This document shows, one piece after another, positions 10,372 through 23,864 of a stretch of DNA of 64,000 bases. Position 1 is the first letter of the stretch. Each line of letters starts with the position of its first letter. The DNA comes from Impatiens glandulifera (lineage: Eukaryota > Streptophyta > Magnoliopsida > Ericales > Balsaminaceae): positions 23,265,710 to 23,329,709 of the forward strand of contig NC_061863.1 of NCBI RefSeq assembly GCF_907164915.1, given 5' to 3'. Position numbers and translations under genes: made by a program. The notes beneath the pieces are model-generated. The model worked only from the letters and a program-made list of their open reading frames with translations, did not search any database and was not told where the DNA came from.

Positions 10372-11319
10372 ATATATTAGTTAGAGCATTGATCTTTGTG
10401 CATATCAGTCCCCATGTGAGTTCTTTAATTTATATGTCATTATCAATTATAATAAGTTATCTTAAATTTTAAATTAAGAATTCAAGGAATCTGGTCCCTT
10501 ATGAGAGTAGGTTATATTTCAAATCAAGCTATTAATATATTATATAGATTAATCGAATTGTGTATTATAATGCTGATGATTTTTGTTTTATATTGAGATG
10601 TTAATGACTACGTCTTTATTAAAATGTGACTAATAAGACAAAAACAATAATTATATTAGGTTTTATACTTCACATGTTTAATGTAAACTAGTTTATTGTA
10701 GATGAGATCTTATATAGATCATGATCAAAATTGTTCCTCTTTCAAGGATGGAATCCTGCTGACATGCTTGGATTTTAGTGATTAAACTATGTCTAGACTT
10801 CATATAATTTTACAATCAAACTTTATTCTTTTTTTGTGCAATTCGACTTTATATTTCTTCTCACTGTTGAATCAATATGTTATTTTCTTTCTTCTCACCT
10901 GCCAACTCCATAAAAAATTATAAATTGGTTGGAAGATTGTCTCATCTCTTGTCAAGTACAATGCACAAAAACTTTTCATATATCTTCATCATAATTAGTT
11001 CTCTAATGAAATTTTTTCAACCATCTTTATTTAAAAATCTCTCCAAGCTTAATCTATTTGAAGGTTTTTCATGTTTAAGCATCCCATCAAAATGATAAGT
11101 TTTTTAAATATCAATCAAGTATGCAAAAACAACCATTGAATGCAAGAAATCTCAATTAATTTCTCAAACCATCAAGATGTACACAAATATTTTATCTCCT
11201 CTTAGCCATATCTTGTATAAAAGAGTTAGTAGATCAAGTATACGATTAATGTATCACAAATTACACTCTTGCACTCTACAAAATAATATTAAAGAAAACT
11301 TATAAAGCTTATGAGTGTG
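10372..11319. other. Upstream region of the P450, nothing specific seen
   Basis: AT-rich sequence that should hold the P450 promoter (read right to left). I see no convincing TATA or repeated element. The short ORF at 10877-11095 resembles no family. Confidence 0.4.
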
Positions 11320-11650
11320 CACGACAATAAATGTGTCTCTAAGTTTTTAAATCTGGACACTGAATGTTCGCATTTTATTATGTTCATTTTTTTAAATATG
11401 TGACAGAAATTAAGTTTAGTGTGATTGAATATTTAAATGAAAAACAAGGCTTTATATATGACACCATAACTTACAATTACGTGTCGAATTTAGGAGAGAT
11501 TAAGATTTTAATAGGAAGTCATAATAGGCCTATTTAAAAAAATGATATTAGTTCAATTAACTCTCACGACTTGAGAGTCGCCACCTAATTTTTAAAAAAC
11601 AAGGAAAAGTTTTGATGTATGAATGTCGATTAAGAGATATTTTTCGAGTT
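11320..11650 (+). repeat. Diverged dispersed repeat, partner at 19563-19880
   Basis: Shares an ordered set of blocks with 19563-19880: GCACGACAATAAA, GTGTCTC, TTGCATT/CGCATTTT, CATAACTTAC, GTCGAAT, GGGATTTTAAT/AAGATTTTAAT, CACGACT and ACCTAATTTT followed by AACAAGGAAA. The GAGTCGCCACCTAA block is a sequence I associate with decayed Gypsy-type elements in plants. No coding capacity remains. Confidence 0.5.
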
Positions 11651-12589
11651 CGGTGTTTGGTTACATGTGGGAAATGATTTTTTTAAACAAGCTATTTCTC
11701 ACAACGCTCCAATGGTCACTACTAATTAATCTTGGTATTTTTTCAAAACAGTTACACTTTACATTTTTTCTTCATTATGCTAACCTATGATATATGTTGC
11801 GAGGAGACTGTGTGCAACCAACGTTCATCGAGATCAATACAATTAATTTAGGGACTTATCTTTCACCGAGACATTTCTCCGTGAGTTTACTTCGAGGGAT
11901 TTGTTTGCTCGAACATCGTTTGGAAGTTTAGATTATGCTTAATCTTTTAACCATGCAGCATGAGGTTTAGTATCACTTCTAAAACATTGAAGCTTTGAGG
12001 TCTATCTGACAACGTAGATAACCTCTATTGGAAGAAGATTTATCTGTTTTGGTTTTGTTAGATGGATTGGAGATGAAAACATTCTTAAGGATAGGCTTGG
12101 TCTTCGTTTGACCTGTTTGAGCATCATGGACTTCAATCATCAGCAAAATCATCTTAGATATTGCTTCTATGAACATTAGCTTTATCTCTTGCATTTCATC
12201 TTTGATGTTGACAATACTTAAGTCTGAACCATTTATCATTTTTTTAATTTTAATAAAATGAACGTTTGTAGACCCGAAGTTTATAACGAGAATAGAGAAT
12301 ATCAAAAAGACCTAAAAAAGTAATAAAACATTCATTAGAATATGTTTTAAATTTTCGAATTCTTAAATATGTTGTCATTGTATAAAACAAACATGTCATT
12401 AATCATGCAATCATGTTCTAATGCAGAAATGGACACTCAAATTAAGAAGCCCAAGTTCATTTATTAATAATGATGCATCACAGGGATGACATTCGAAACG
12501 ATTACAACCATTCATGTACACAAAGATTATATAGTATACCAACGAATATTATAACCTAGATCTAACACTAAGAGTTTAAGTCATGGTTA
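11651..12589. other. No gene recognised
   Basis: Decayed repeat-like sequence. A minus-strand ORF at 12305-11979 shows no family resemblance and is not proposed as a gene. Confidence 0.4.
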
Positions 12590-13620
12590 ATCTATGTTGA
12601 CTCTGTTATCCTTATATAGTTATTTATACTTGAAGTGCACCAACGGTCGAATCTTCTATTTGCACATGTGTCCTCAAAATATTGGACGACCTCTGATAGT
12701 TCGAGATAGTACATCAGATATATTATCGTTGGGATCATGGCCGTACTGGACTAATAGTGCGCCAAATATTCTCTGAAATTGTGTTGTACTAGAAAGGTAC
12801 AACGAAGACAATTTGAATCATAATAGCGTACATGGTAGTTGTTCATTCGTTGTTTGAGCTGACTTGTCAGACTGTCAAAAATGAGAACTGCAGATGAGCT
12901 GAGTAGATAATCATATGCTTCTACAAACGTCTGATGAAGTTGGACGTCGTCCGACTACGCAGTCTAAAGAAGTTATATGACGTGTGCTCGCGTATTACTT
13001 CAGACCACGTCTGATATAATTAGACGACATCTGCCCGCGCAATATTTCAGACCACGTCTAAAGTAATTAAACGACGTCTACTCGCGCATTACTTCAGATC
13101 ATGTTTAAAGTAATTAGACCACGTCTACTTGCTCATTACTTCAGACCATGTCTAAAGTAATTAGACGACGTCTGCTCGCGCATTACTTCAGATCACGTCT
13201 AAAGTAATTAGACGACGTCTGCGCGTATTAGTTCAGACCACGTCTAAAGTAATTAGACGACGTCTACTCACGCATTACTTCAGACAACGTCTCAAGTAAT
13301 TAGACGACGTCTGCTCGCGCATTACTTCAGACCACGTCTAAAGTAATTAGACGATATCTACTTGCGCATTACTTCAGACGTGATGTAATTAGACGACGTC
13401 TATTCGCGCATTACTTCAAACCACGTCTAAAGTATTAGACGATGTCTAAAGTAATTAAACGATGTCTACTTGCGCATTACATCAGACCACGTCTAAATTA
13501 ATTAGACGACGTCTACTTGCACACTTTATTAGACCACGTCTAATGAAGTTAAACGATGTCCAAATAAACATACTTCTTTAGATCTGTACCTACACAAAGG
13601 CAAATTACCCAACTTAGTTT
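12590..13620 (-). repeat. Copia LTR fragment in reverse orientation
   Basis: Read on the minus strand, 12790-12607 follows the same path as the U3/R part of the LTR at 36134-37871: a block equivalent to GTGCGCCGAATATTC, then the ATCGTGGCCGTAC block, then GATTCGACCGTTGG. The array of GACGTCT motifs lies upstream of these on the minus strand, as the arrays do in the other LTRs. The repeat wording (GTCTGAAGTAAT, GCGCGAGCAGACG) is closest to the LTR at 60182-61693. Ends are not defined. Confidence 0.6.
12988..13560. repeat. 47-bp minisatellite, about 12 copies
   Basis: The unit is CGCGCATTACTTCAGACCAC followed by GTCTAAAGTAATTAGACGAC and GTCTACT. Consecutive copies vary at scattered positions, and one (near 13366) is shortened. 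Each unit holds the palindrome AGACGACGTCT with a GACGTC core. It lies inside the reverse LTR fragment. Confidence 0.9.
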
Positions 13621-16100
13621 TATTCAAACCACATCATCAAAACTATATTGTACATATTCACTTAAATTAATTAATTATTATTTTCTTAATTAATTTTCTC
13701 TTTTCTTTATTTAACTTAATCTAACATATGCGATAACATCCAATAACGATGGTGTGAGTATCACTACACCATCTCTTCTACATCTGAATCATGAGAGAGA
13801 TATTGATCAGAGTTCTATCTAGAGAAACGATATTTTTGAAGACGAAATACTCGAAGAACACTCAAAAACTTGAGAAACTCTGAAGGAAAATTTTATTTGT
13901 CGAGTTGATACATGTCTTGAATTTCAAGAATTAAAAAAAGTTTGATTTAAACTTTGTTGGTTTAAAAGAACTCTTGTAATCGTGATTGTCCATTTCTTCT
14001 TATGCAATGCATGTATTCAAAGAAATTCAACATATAATCTAACAACATAAGTGAATAAGCAACACCGAAGTCATTTAACCAAATAAGATGACAAGTGTCG
14101 TTTCCAACCATGCAAACAATGTCTTAGGATATAAATAAACCCTTGATTTCTAAGTATATTAACATGGAAAATAACATATTTCATACAAGCAAAATAGCTA
14201 GTTCTCATATCAACAAAGAATTTGTACACGTAATAAAGAAATACAAATGAGATAAAGAAGTAGAAAGCTAAATTGAGAGAGTTTTCCTAACAATCTGGGC
14301 CTATCTTGTCATTTCATGTTCCATCTTCTTCTTTTGGATCAAGCAATTCTTCAATTGCATCAATGTGGCTAATCCAATCGCATGGGAATTTGAGGAATTA
14401 AGCTTCATTCAACATGTCAATATATTTGATGTACAGATCATTATGAATGGTTCGTATTCATGGATAATTGTACATATCCAAGGTATTTTTCTACTTCTTC
14501 CGAATAAATGAATGGGAGGTGATGTATCATATGAGGTAGCTTCTTTAATACCAGGAATGACGATAAAAGGACTATCATTCATAGGAACCAAACGCCTTTG
14601 AAATGATACAACGGTTCAATGTACGCGTTGGGTTGATCATTTTCAACTAGATAGGCTTCAATTATCCTTTGTATTTGAAGAGACACAAAAGAAGAATATT
14701 GATACTCTACTTTGGGAAGAAAATTGAATTTCTCCAACAGCCAAATATAGAGGACTAGAGGAGATCATTTTTAAGGGAAATGGATGGAAGGAAGAGGAGT
14801 GTCATTAAGACCCATGAGAGTTTCAGCGAACACCAATCCTGTTAAGTTGCACAAGTTTTTTTTCATGTGGACGACGACCTAAAGAAGTCGTGTCGAAGAC
14901 CTCTTGGTCTTTAATGGACGTAATGGGAAATGAGAAAGGAGCATTAACATTGTCCTTCTACAATGTATGCCATCTCATTCTACACCTTTAGAGCGTAAGA
15001 TTAACTCAGTCCTTAGTTTAAGCGGGGGACCATGACTATGGGGGTGTCATTCTAGTTCTCCTTTAATTTCCCCCCCTCCAAAAAAAACATTAACTTGATC
15101 CACCTTGTCTAATCAATGGTTCAATTCACCATTTTACGTTGAGCATCCTTTCTACCAAAGATAAAGTATGTATGTAAGAAGTTATAAGGTACATCCACTC
15201 GTGGAGGCGCAAGACACAATAGGAAGTTGCAGGAGGACATAGAGATGGCTTGAAAATCTTCGATATTATGGAGGATGTGTCTCCCTCTTATGATGAATGT
15301 CCTAGAGTCTAGATTTCATCGGTTGTGCATGTACATCACGAAACCGGTGTCCAATGGTGAACGGATCACTAAGAGAATTTGGTATACACTGAAGTACGCA
15401 TACGACTCCTTATTGTTGAAGATGCAATGGACATACCGATCAACATCAAGTTGTGGAAATTGAGACATTTACTAGCAAAACAAAAGTTCTTAGTAGATTT
15501 TTTTGGTTAAACAATCTCGATTTTTAATTTTATAAGCGTCTATTTCTTCTAACATGCAAACACATAGAAAAGATAACACGTTAATTGGCTTACGATAAAC
15601 TATTTTCGTATTCAAGAAGAAATGAGATGATAAAGACGAATGTATCTTAGTATTTTAAAGATATAGCATGGGCATATGGGCCTACTAGTATAGTTAATAT
15701 CCTTTAAATATTTTTTGGCTACGCAACTTCGACAATCAAGAGCCATTAGAGCATGTATAGTGTTTACCAAAATGCTTTAATTCACCCACCTCACAGATTA
15801 AGAGGCGTTGAGTTTTATCGAATTTAATCCACATGAAAAATAGGCAAGAAATCAATCAAGCAAATGCGAATGCAATATTCATATTGTGTTAATGGATTTT
15901 GTGCCCTCAAGCAAATATTCTTGTGAAATGAGGAATGTAATGTCCTTCAATGTTAAGATAGTTTGGTCAATTATATGTACGCGATTTTATTTCGCATCTA
16001 GTTAGTCCACATCATAGTCACCAATTTTATGTACGCGGTTTTATTTCGTCTTTAGGTTTGACTTCTATTTTTTCTAAAAGTTTTTTATTTTCTCATTAAA
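13621..16100. other. No gene recognised
   Basis: No ORF above background with family resemblance on either strand; small ORFs at 14409-14591 and 15275-15463 look random. Probably decayed retroelement sequence, but I cannot assign a class. Confidence 0.4.
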
Positions 16101-16325
16101 GGATCTTTCCTATTACAAGTTCTTATCCATTTGAATGCCCCTTCTTTAAAGGAAATTTGTACGATCCTATATTGGTTGGTCCCATACATTACCTATCCGT
16201 TCGAGTACTCCGCCCATAAAGGGGACGCATCAAAAGACTTGAATGGTAGACGCAACTCGTGCACTTATTTTAGAAAGGATATTTTTTCTACAGAAGTTAT
16301 GCTATAAAACCCCTTGGATTTCCTT
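16101..16325 (+). repeat. Diverged dispersed repeat, partner at 35360-35560
   Basis: Shares blocks in order with 35360-35560: CCATTTGAAT/CCATTCGAAT, GCGATCTAATGTTGGTTAGT-like sequence, TCCCATAC, GGGGAC(G/A)CATC, AAGACTTGAATG-like sequence, and CAACTCGTGCACTT versus CAACCCGTGCACTT. Non-coding. It is probably part of the same unclassified element family as the 69-bp array region. Confidence 0.55.
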
Positions 16326-19300
16326 CCTTTCGAATCTCACAAAAATTAACTAAGAAGACTATCTATGTAGGATGTTGTCTTATCTTTTGAGATAAGGAAC
16401 CAAAGTAAAATTCTATATCATAGACTTTTGGTATTGGCCCATACATGTTTTATATTAATATCTATAGAAGCGTAATAAGCTAATTGACTTTAAGAGTTGC
16501 CAATTTAGTTTACTTCACAAAGAAACTAAAGGAAAGAAAATCATAGCATTCGTGGATTAAGGGTCTAGTGCTTGGTTATGCATTAAGAAAATTCCATAAC
16601 GCTATGTCTTGTGTGCCTATCCAAAGGAATGTCTTTACTCGAATTTAGTTAACCATTGTGTTTGTGAAGGTTCATTACACATTGCATAATGAGTTCATAA
16701 TTATTTAGCTGGTGTACATCATATCCTTGTGCTTAAACTATCATTGCTTAAAAATGACTCTAAGCTCCAATTAGATTTAGACAAAGGTTGATATTATGCC
16801 ACTAGAATTCTCTTAATTATCATTATCATGTCTTAAGCATATTTAAAATAATAACTTTATTCTTAGTTCAGAGGTGAATCTTAACTCTCAGTAAGTTTCT
16901 CTTAGACAAATGAATATATAATGAAATCTTGAATGCACTTCAGGAATACGTCGGCAATAATATGAATTCGTTGCATGTTGTTCGATTGTTTTCTTGTCAG
17001 GTTCGAACTGTGAATCTTTGTAAGAAAGGAGTTCACGATTATAGAACAAATTGTGAATATTTATGAGAAAAGAATTGATGAGTGTAAGGGAATGTGGATT
17101 AAAGATTTGAGAGAACCGGAGCATCGTTTTTGACACAAAATCAATATTTTTTTCAAAAATGTTGAATTTTTTAAAGTCTTTGTGCATGTCCAACATATTT
17201 TAGAATCATTTTCTACTTGAGATTGAGATTTTTGGAGCTATAGAACACTCAACATGACACTATTAAAATGAGCGTTTTCCTAAAATTTCTTCAAAAATTT
17301 TAAAAAAATTTGTGGAGGTAAAATTTAATTTTGTAGACGCACTGTAAAAATTTGGTAATTATCGGAATAGTAAAACTTAAGATACGAGTGTTTGAAAATT
17401 ATGTTGTTTTTAAACAGGTCCTAAAAATTGTGCGAAAATATTATTCTTGTATAAAATAATATTGTTGACCCTCCCTTATATTTTAAAATTTTTCTAAAAT
17501 AATTTAGACGCTCAGATTGATGAAACAATATTATTTGGTGTAAAACGAACCAAACAAACCCACAAAACTGTGGGCGACAAGAAAAGAGGTTGAAATTGGA
17601 ACTTTATTTCCAAAATTGGATATATATATATATATATAAAAGTTGGAGGGTCGATTGATTTTGAACAAATAGTAAGGGATCAAAACATTTAAAAATTATT
17701 AAATTAATTTGAAATTGAAAGTTTATGGTCAAAATTGAACGTTGAAAGAATCTAGAGGCCAAATTTTACATTGGTAGAAATTTTATGGGCTAATTTAATT
17801 CTGAATGAATCAATTCATTCATAATTGAAGTTTTAGGGTAATTTTAAAGTATTGAGATGTCCGAAGGCCAAAATAAATACGCCTTGGAACTTTAGGAATT
17901 TAGAAATAACAAGATAAGGAAGCAATTGATGGATTTCGGTGTTTAGTGCTTTGTCGCTTTCCTCTGATTCCCTCCATCGTCGTCTAAAAGATTCACCAAT
18001 TCTAGAAGAATCTTTGACTGGAGGCATAGTTTAGTGTAAAGGAATGAATTGAGGAATGGAATCGGATGTCCCCTACAGATTAGAAATCCGTCTACAAATT
18101 GATTTGTCGTCCGTCTCACCTCCCAGGCCTTGGAGTACTTTGCTTGCTCGGAAGAAGTCTCGGATTTGTCACGTCATTCGTAGTCGTCTAGCCCTTATAG
18201 AATAATGAAAAATAAAGTAGAGTTCTATTTCCGGATTGGAAATTTGATCTATCGAAAGAAGTTCTTATCTATGGCTTGGAAAGACTCGCTGAGACAAAGA
18301 GCATCTTCGAATGGAAGTCATAGTTTTTATGTTCTTTCTATCTTGGAAGAACAACCTCTGAATTGGACTCACCAGAGAAAATGACTTCTCCCCGGAATCA
18401 CCTAGGAAATGTTCTTGATTTGGTCACTGATTGATTTTTTACCAAGGTGCTTCAGTCCAGCCATATCAAAACATCCAAGATCATCCAAAACCATCAAGTG
18501 TAGCGATATGAATATGAATGAATTTTTAAGTTGAAGCTTCTTGTTGATATGCTCAACAATACCAAAATAAAGGTATTTGTGCATTTTATAAAGCCTGACG
18601 TCATCCGTTCATTTGAAAAGCCTTAGACGTGCGTGAGCTCTTATATTTACTTTTGTTGACCCAATATTGAATTGCCTAGTTTTACTCCGTTTTGATTATT
18701 TTTCTCTTTTGGAAAACTTCTACATAAAATTAGAAACAATAATAGTATACTCAAAATTCATAATTTTTTGAACCGTTTAATTTGAACTTATTAAGTCTCC
18801 TGAATTCCTGGTTTTATTAAAATGGTGTTTAGGTGCAAGAACAAACTTAAAAATGATTGTTATGTACATTTTGACCAATAGTAATATTATACTCAATATT
18901 TATGATTTTCCAAACCGGTCAATCTGAAGGTGTTCGATTATCCAAAGTTTGAGTATTTTTGATAATTGGCGTTTAAACCGCTCTTCAAGGGTCATTTTAT
19001 CATATAAATAGTATTCATGTAATAGTAAAGGCTTCGTGACATGGCTTTGTTATTTGACGGAATGAAATGAGACAGTGGCTTGGTAAATTTGTCTTTTGAA
19101 TTTTTGTTCCAAAGTTGGGAATGTCTTTAGAGATAATTGTTCCATCGACAAGAATATTATCCTAAAAGGGACCTCTCGATGCAAGGGGAGCACTCAATTG
19201 GACGTACCCTTCACCACCAATCTAAGATCCCTCGTTTTGAATTATATAGGATTTGGATGGAAGAGATAGTTAATCCGGGTAATTTCCTAGAATTGTTCTC

Positions 19301-20160
19301 ATCAAACAAATCACACAAAGCCTTCAAGGTATGGGTTGACGGTGTCATTCACATTGACAAACTCCTAGCAAATAAAATATAAGTGTATAAGCTTCATCGA
19401 ACGATGTATACTTATACTACCTTCACATTTGAACCCTAATTTAATGTAAAAATAAACAATCAAGGTGTATTTTGGGGTTGTATTAAGACATAATATGTTT
19501 AAAAAATTAGTCAATATTAATTTTTAAGCTAAACGTTGAATTTCCACAATAGAGTTGCCATAAAACTATGCACGACAATAAAGTGTCTCCAAGTTAGAAA
19601 ATATGGGCTTACGAATATTTATCATTTTGCATTCTGCTCATTTTTTGAAATTGTGATGGGAATTATTTATTGCTTGATCGAAAAGTTAAATTTTAAAAAC
19701 GAAGTTTTATAGATGACTTCATAACTTACTATCCCGTCGAATCTATGAGAGATAGGGATTTTAATGGAAGTTATCGTAAGCCTTTTAGAGTTTTTCGATT
19801 TTAGTTCAATTAAACATCACGACTAAGTTTTAACACCTAATTTTGTATAAAACAAGGAAATGTTTAAACATAATAACGTCAATTCAAGATATTCTTTTAT
19901 GAGTTTGTAAAATGATGTTTTTATAATGTTTGGATAATATATATTTTATAGGGGTATGTCCATGATTGATTGAGTTTGTAAAAGTAAATAGTAAATTTTA
20001 TCATAATATAAATTATAAGGACCAATTTAATTAATTGAAAAAGTCCAAGGATTAAACAATATTTCATCATCTTCAATTTGAATAAATACCAGCCTAACTA
20101 CCATTTTGAGGGTTATCGCTTCTTTGTCATTACATGATCATCTTCTTACAGATTTGTTTC
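16326..20160. other. Repeat-rich intergenic, no gene recognised
   Basis: Contains a short (TA)n run near 17622-17637 and the repeat at 19563-19880. A minus-strand ORF at 18027-17833 begins with a plausible basic segment but matches nothing I know and has no supported splice partner. A small ORF at 19137-19382 is equally unsupported. Confidence 0.4.
19563..19880 (+). repeat. Diverged dispersed repeat, partner at 11320-11650
   Basis: Second copy of the block described at 11320-11650, same orientation and same order of short matches, with heavy divergence. Confidence 0.5.
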
Positions 20161-21441
20161 TTGATATTGATCTAGCGTTTTAATATGGTTTAGAGCAATA
20201 TGAAGAGTATTCAAGTTCCATAAGAGAATCGGATGCTACTTCGAAGAATTTTTTGTAAATACAGAAGTGAAGACAAAGGCACAATCGATGGATGGAAATG
20301 AAATCAATTAGATTCTTCAAGTTCGGAAGAAGACAATGGTAATGTCTTGATAAATTTTCTTAAAGAAAGGAAGAAGAAGAAGAAATCGAAAAACAGATTA
20401 ATATTAGCAGTGTTTCTAGTATAGAAAATGAATCAGACGAAACTCTAAAACCTTTTTATGAAATGGAAAAGTAAGAGAAGTCAGAATAGTCTCGAAGGGG
20501 ATCCTCTCCCGGTGGAAATAACAATCATCTAGGTACTCCGATTGTTAATTACTAGTGAAAACTACTTAAGTTGGTGTAGAAGTATAAAGATAACACTAAC
20601 AACAAAAAGCAAACAAGGATTTATTAATGAAACGCTGAAGCAAGGTTGTTAAAATCGAGAGTTTACATAGAATCGTTATTCAGTTATAAACTCGTAAAAT
20701 CTAGAGTTTACATTAAATTGTAAGAGTTTAATTTGAAAAAATAATAGTTATATATTATTATTATTTATATATATAATTAAGTATTTTATACTTAACCAAT
20801 TTTAAGAAATTATATATTTTAATATATAATTAATTAAATAATAATAATAAATAAATAACACTATCAAAATTTATACTTATAAAATTAATTATATTAATTA
20901 ATTTAAATAAATAATAACTTTATTTTTTAATTTTTAAATATAAATTTGTTATTTTATAGTAAAATCGTATAGAATCGTAAAATCGAAATTATTTATAAAC
21001 TCGTAAAATCGTAAAATCTTATTATCGTAAATTTAAAATTGTAAAAGTTTACATATTTAAGAGTTTACTTAAAATCAGACTCGTTAGCCTAATGTGAAAT
21101 CGTAAAATCGTAAGATTTTAAGAGTCAACTCGAGATTTTGACAGTCTTGCGCTGAAGTATTCCATTGAAGACAAAAACTATTCAAGATGGATTAAAGTTG
21201 ACTCTCTTGTTCGATCTTGGGCGTTGAATTCTATGAACAAAAAAATCAAATAAGATTTCATACATATAGAAACAACAATGGAGCTTTGGGAAGGATTGAA
21301 TGGTAGATATCAGGTCAAGAACGAACAAAATTCATTTCAATTGCAAAAGGACATCAACAACCTTAAACAAGGTTACATGCTTGTGGAAAAATATTATCTA
21401 AACTGAGTCGTTGGTGGGACGAATTCAAATGCATTAATCCA

Positions 21442-21678
21442 TTGCCAATATGTGATTTCAAAGAAAGGATTGACAAATATTGTAGGATTTCTGATCAAGT
21501 TGAATTGGAAGATATTAAAAAGTGTCTTAGTCAATTCTTTACAAGACTAAATGAGTCGTATGATTATGTGAGAAATCAAATTATGCTTTATGATCAACGA
21601 CAAAGACAATTTAGTGAGGATGAAAATGAACAAATGGAGCATATGGTTATGTCCTACAAAGATTCAGTCTTTTACTAG
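21442..21678 (+). pseudogene. Copia gag (UBN2/Retrotran_gag type) fragment
   Basis: An 78-codon open stretch with the gag pattern C-R-I-S-D-Q followed by FFTRLNESYDYVRNQIMLYD, equivalent to the F-L-x-G-L-x-x-x-Y-x-x-x-R-x-Q-I-L block of Copia gag. Upstream (21185-21440) the same domain continues in another frame, including LWEGLNGRY, with stops and a shift. It stops before any zinc knuckle. Confidence 0.65.
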
Positions 21679-22103
21679 AATCAAAATCTTAGAAGATCAA
21701 CAAATTATAATGATTAGAAATAGAACAAAGTAAATCATAATAGAGAAAACAAAACATCTCTTCTTTGCACTCACTGAAACCTGAATGAATATCACAAAGA
21801 ATGATGTTTTCATATCATCAGTTACCCCCATACTAGTTCAAAGGGAATAGGAAAAATAAGGGAAAGAAGTCAATCCACATTGCAGCTGCAGAAGTCCCTT
21901 TCAATCTCGAATATGCTAAAGAACCAAAAAGGGGTGATAAAGAAATAGAGATCATGGAATACCTTACAGCAATGATGAAGCAATTAAAGAAAGAAAAAGA
22001 AGATTCAACTAGCTATTTTTTAGGTTTTTCCAGTTGTGAACTCTTAAATAAAAATTTTGTTTCTCAAAATCAAAGCACCAAAAATTCACAAAACACTAGT
22101 TTT

Positions 22104-22187
22104 AAAAACCAAATTTGGGTTATTAATACTTTTGCTAGCAATCATTTCTGTTGTGATAAGAATTTGGTGTTTGATGTGAAAACATGA
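22104..22187 (+). pseudogene. Copia protease/pre-integrase border fragment
   Basis: IWVINTFASNHFC matches the W-x-I-D-T-G-A-S-x-H-x-x segment of Copia polyproteins. The catalytic D-T-G has become N-T-F, so this copy is dead. Sequence resembling the far end of integrase follows within 20 bp, implying an internal deletion. Confidence 0.6.
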
Positions 22188-22204
22188 AACAAACATATTT
22201 CTTT

Positions 22205-22640
22205 TTTCTACCTACATGACATGAACCTCAATAAAATGGAATTGTTGAAAGAAAATAAAGGAACCTACTAAATGTTTCTAAATCACTAGATTTTCAAGCA
22301 CTTTACCTTTAAAATTTTGGATATTTGTTATTCTCATGGTAACATTTTTAATTAACAAACTTCTATCGGAAAGTCTTAAATGGAAATCACCTTTTGAAAT
22401 TCATAAATAAAAAAACTCATTTTGAACAAATTAAAACTTTTGAATGCCTTTTTTTATAGACAAACACAAAACCCTTTAAGTCTAAAGTCAAAGAAAAGAG
22501 AATAAAATGTGTTTTTTTAGACTTTCCAAATAATCAAAAAGGTTTACTTATTCTAAATTTAAAAGACAACAACATTTTTACATCTAGAGAAGATTTTATA
22601 AAGATGTTTTTCCATATAAGAAAAAAATGTTTTCTAAATA
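22205..22640 (+). pseudogene. Copia integrase carboxy-terminal fragment
   Basis: Translated pieces resemble the P-Q-Q-N-G-V-V-E-R-K block (NGIVERK near 22240), then LNVSKSL, a FINKLLS-like piece, and the SPFEIL and FGCLFY blocks of the integrase core end and GAG-like beta region. Stops and frame changes interrupt it. Confidence 0.6.
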
Positions 22641-23034
22641 GAATGATTCTTGTGAAAAAAATCAACATTATGAATATGTATCATCTGATGACAATAAAAT
22701 AGTGAATATAATTTAGACACTGCTACTTTTCAAAAAGAAAAACCAAAATCCTTTAAAAACAAAAAAATTCGTTGACTAAATTTTGAAAAAATTGGTTAAT
22801 GAACAAAATTTATGTCAGTCTCATTCATCCTCAAATGAAGATGATGACTTGATTAGAGAACTAATTCATTCATCCTCAAATGAAGATGATGATCTAGTTC
22901 AAAATAATGAAACAATTTTAACAAATAGAAAAAATGAGAGCTTTAAAGGTAAACATGCTTAAATAAAAGTATATTATAAATGTTTTTAAGTTTCATTATG
23001 TCCTTAAGGTTAGAATTATCCTAATTTAATATGT

Positions 23035-23474
23035 GAAAATTAAAATCTGAATGCAGCGGAAGCGTACTTTAATCAATTGCATGAATCTTCTCCTTCCTTG
23101 TAATAGAAAAAGTCTTTAATCTCTCTATCATCTTTAGACTTTCTTTATGTGGAATGGTTCTTCCATTTGATGAGTAAGTCAATAGATTTCTCTCTCTGTT
23201 GATGGGGACGCAAAGGAGAATTGACGTTACTTCAAATGAGGATCATTACCATTACATATAACTAACAATAATTTAGTTATTATGGTTTGACAATTTCTAA
23301 TTTAGCCCTTCATAAAATTAGAAATGCCGCTTAGGTATCCTCACTTTATATTCATGACAAATACACCCATAAGCCATAAACTTAATTTCACATTAGATCA
23401 CATTATTTTGGCTTATATTAAATATGACATATGCACAATTATTTATTATACAAGTGACCCTAAAAATTCCAACA
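23035..23474 (-). repeat. Probable solo Copia LTR, reverse orientation
   Basis: On the minus strand it begins TGTTGGAATTTTTAGGG and carries the ATAAGCCAAAATAATG-type U3 stretch; the far end holds the CGCTTCCGCTGCATTC block that is frequent at the R/U5 end of plant Copia LTRs. It sits between the integrase and RT pieces of the plus-strand Copia body and has no internal region. The 23035 end and the target duplication are uncertain. Confidence 0.5.
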
Positions 23475-23864
23475 CTTAATACATTTCATTTATATATGTC
23501 AATCTGTTAATGATCATAAACTTTAATATTGTTTTATGAACACTACAGAAATTAATGAACCAAAAAATATAACGAGACTTGTCGATTAACCATGAACAGG
23601 TTAAACGGAGAACGTCAAGCCTTAAAGGATAATAAAACATGGATTATTACTAATCTTACAAAAGGAAAACAGCAATTGAATCCAATAGATTTTTAAAACC
23701 AAAATAAATCAAAATGGATCTTTTCATAAATTTAAAGTTAGACTTGTAGCAAGGTTACAATTTAAAAGAAAGAATTGATTATCATAAAAAATTTCACCTA
23801 TTGCTAGTACAGTTACAATCAGGATTGTAATTTCCTTAGCAGCAGCCCATGATTGGCACCTGTC

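Noticed and set aside
17833..18027. Minus-strand ORF that could be a first exon
   Set aside because: The amino end looks plausible but no splice partner or family match could be found.
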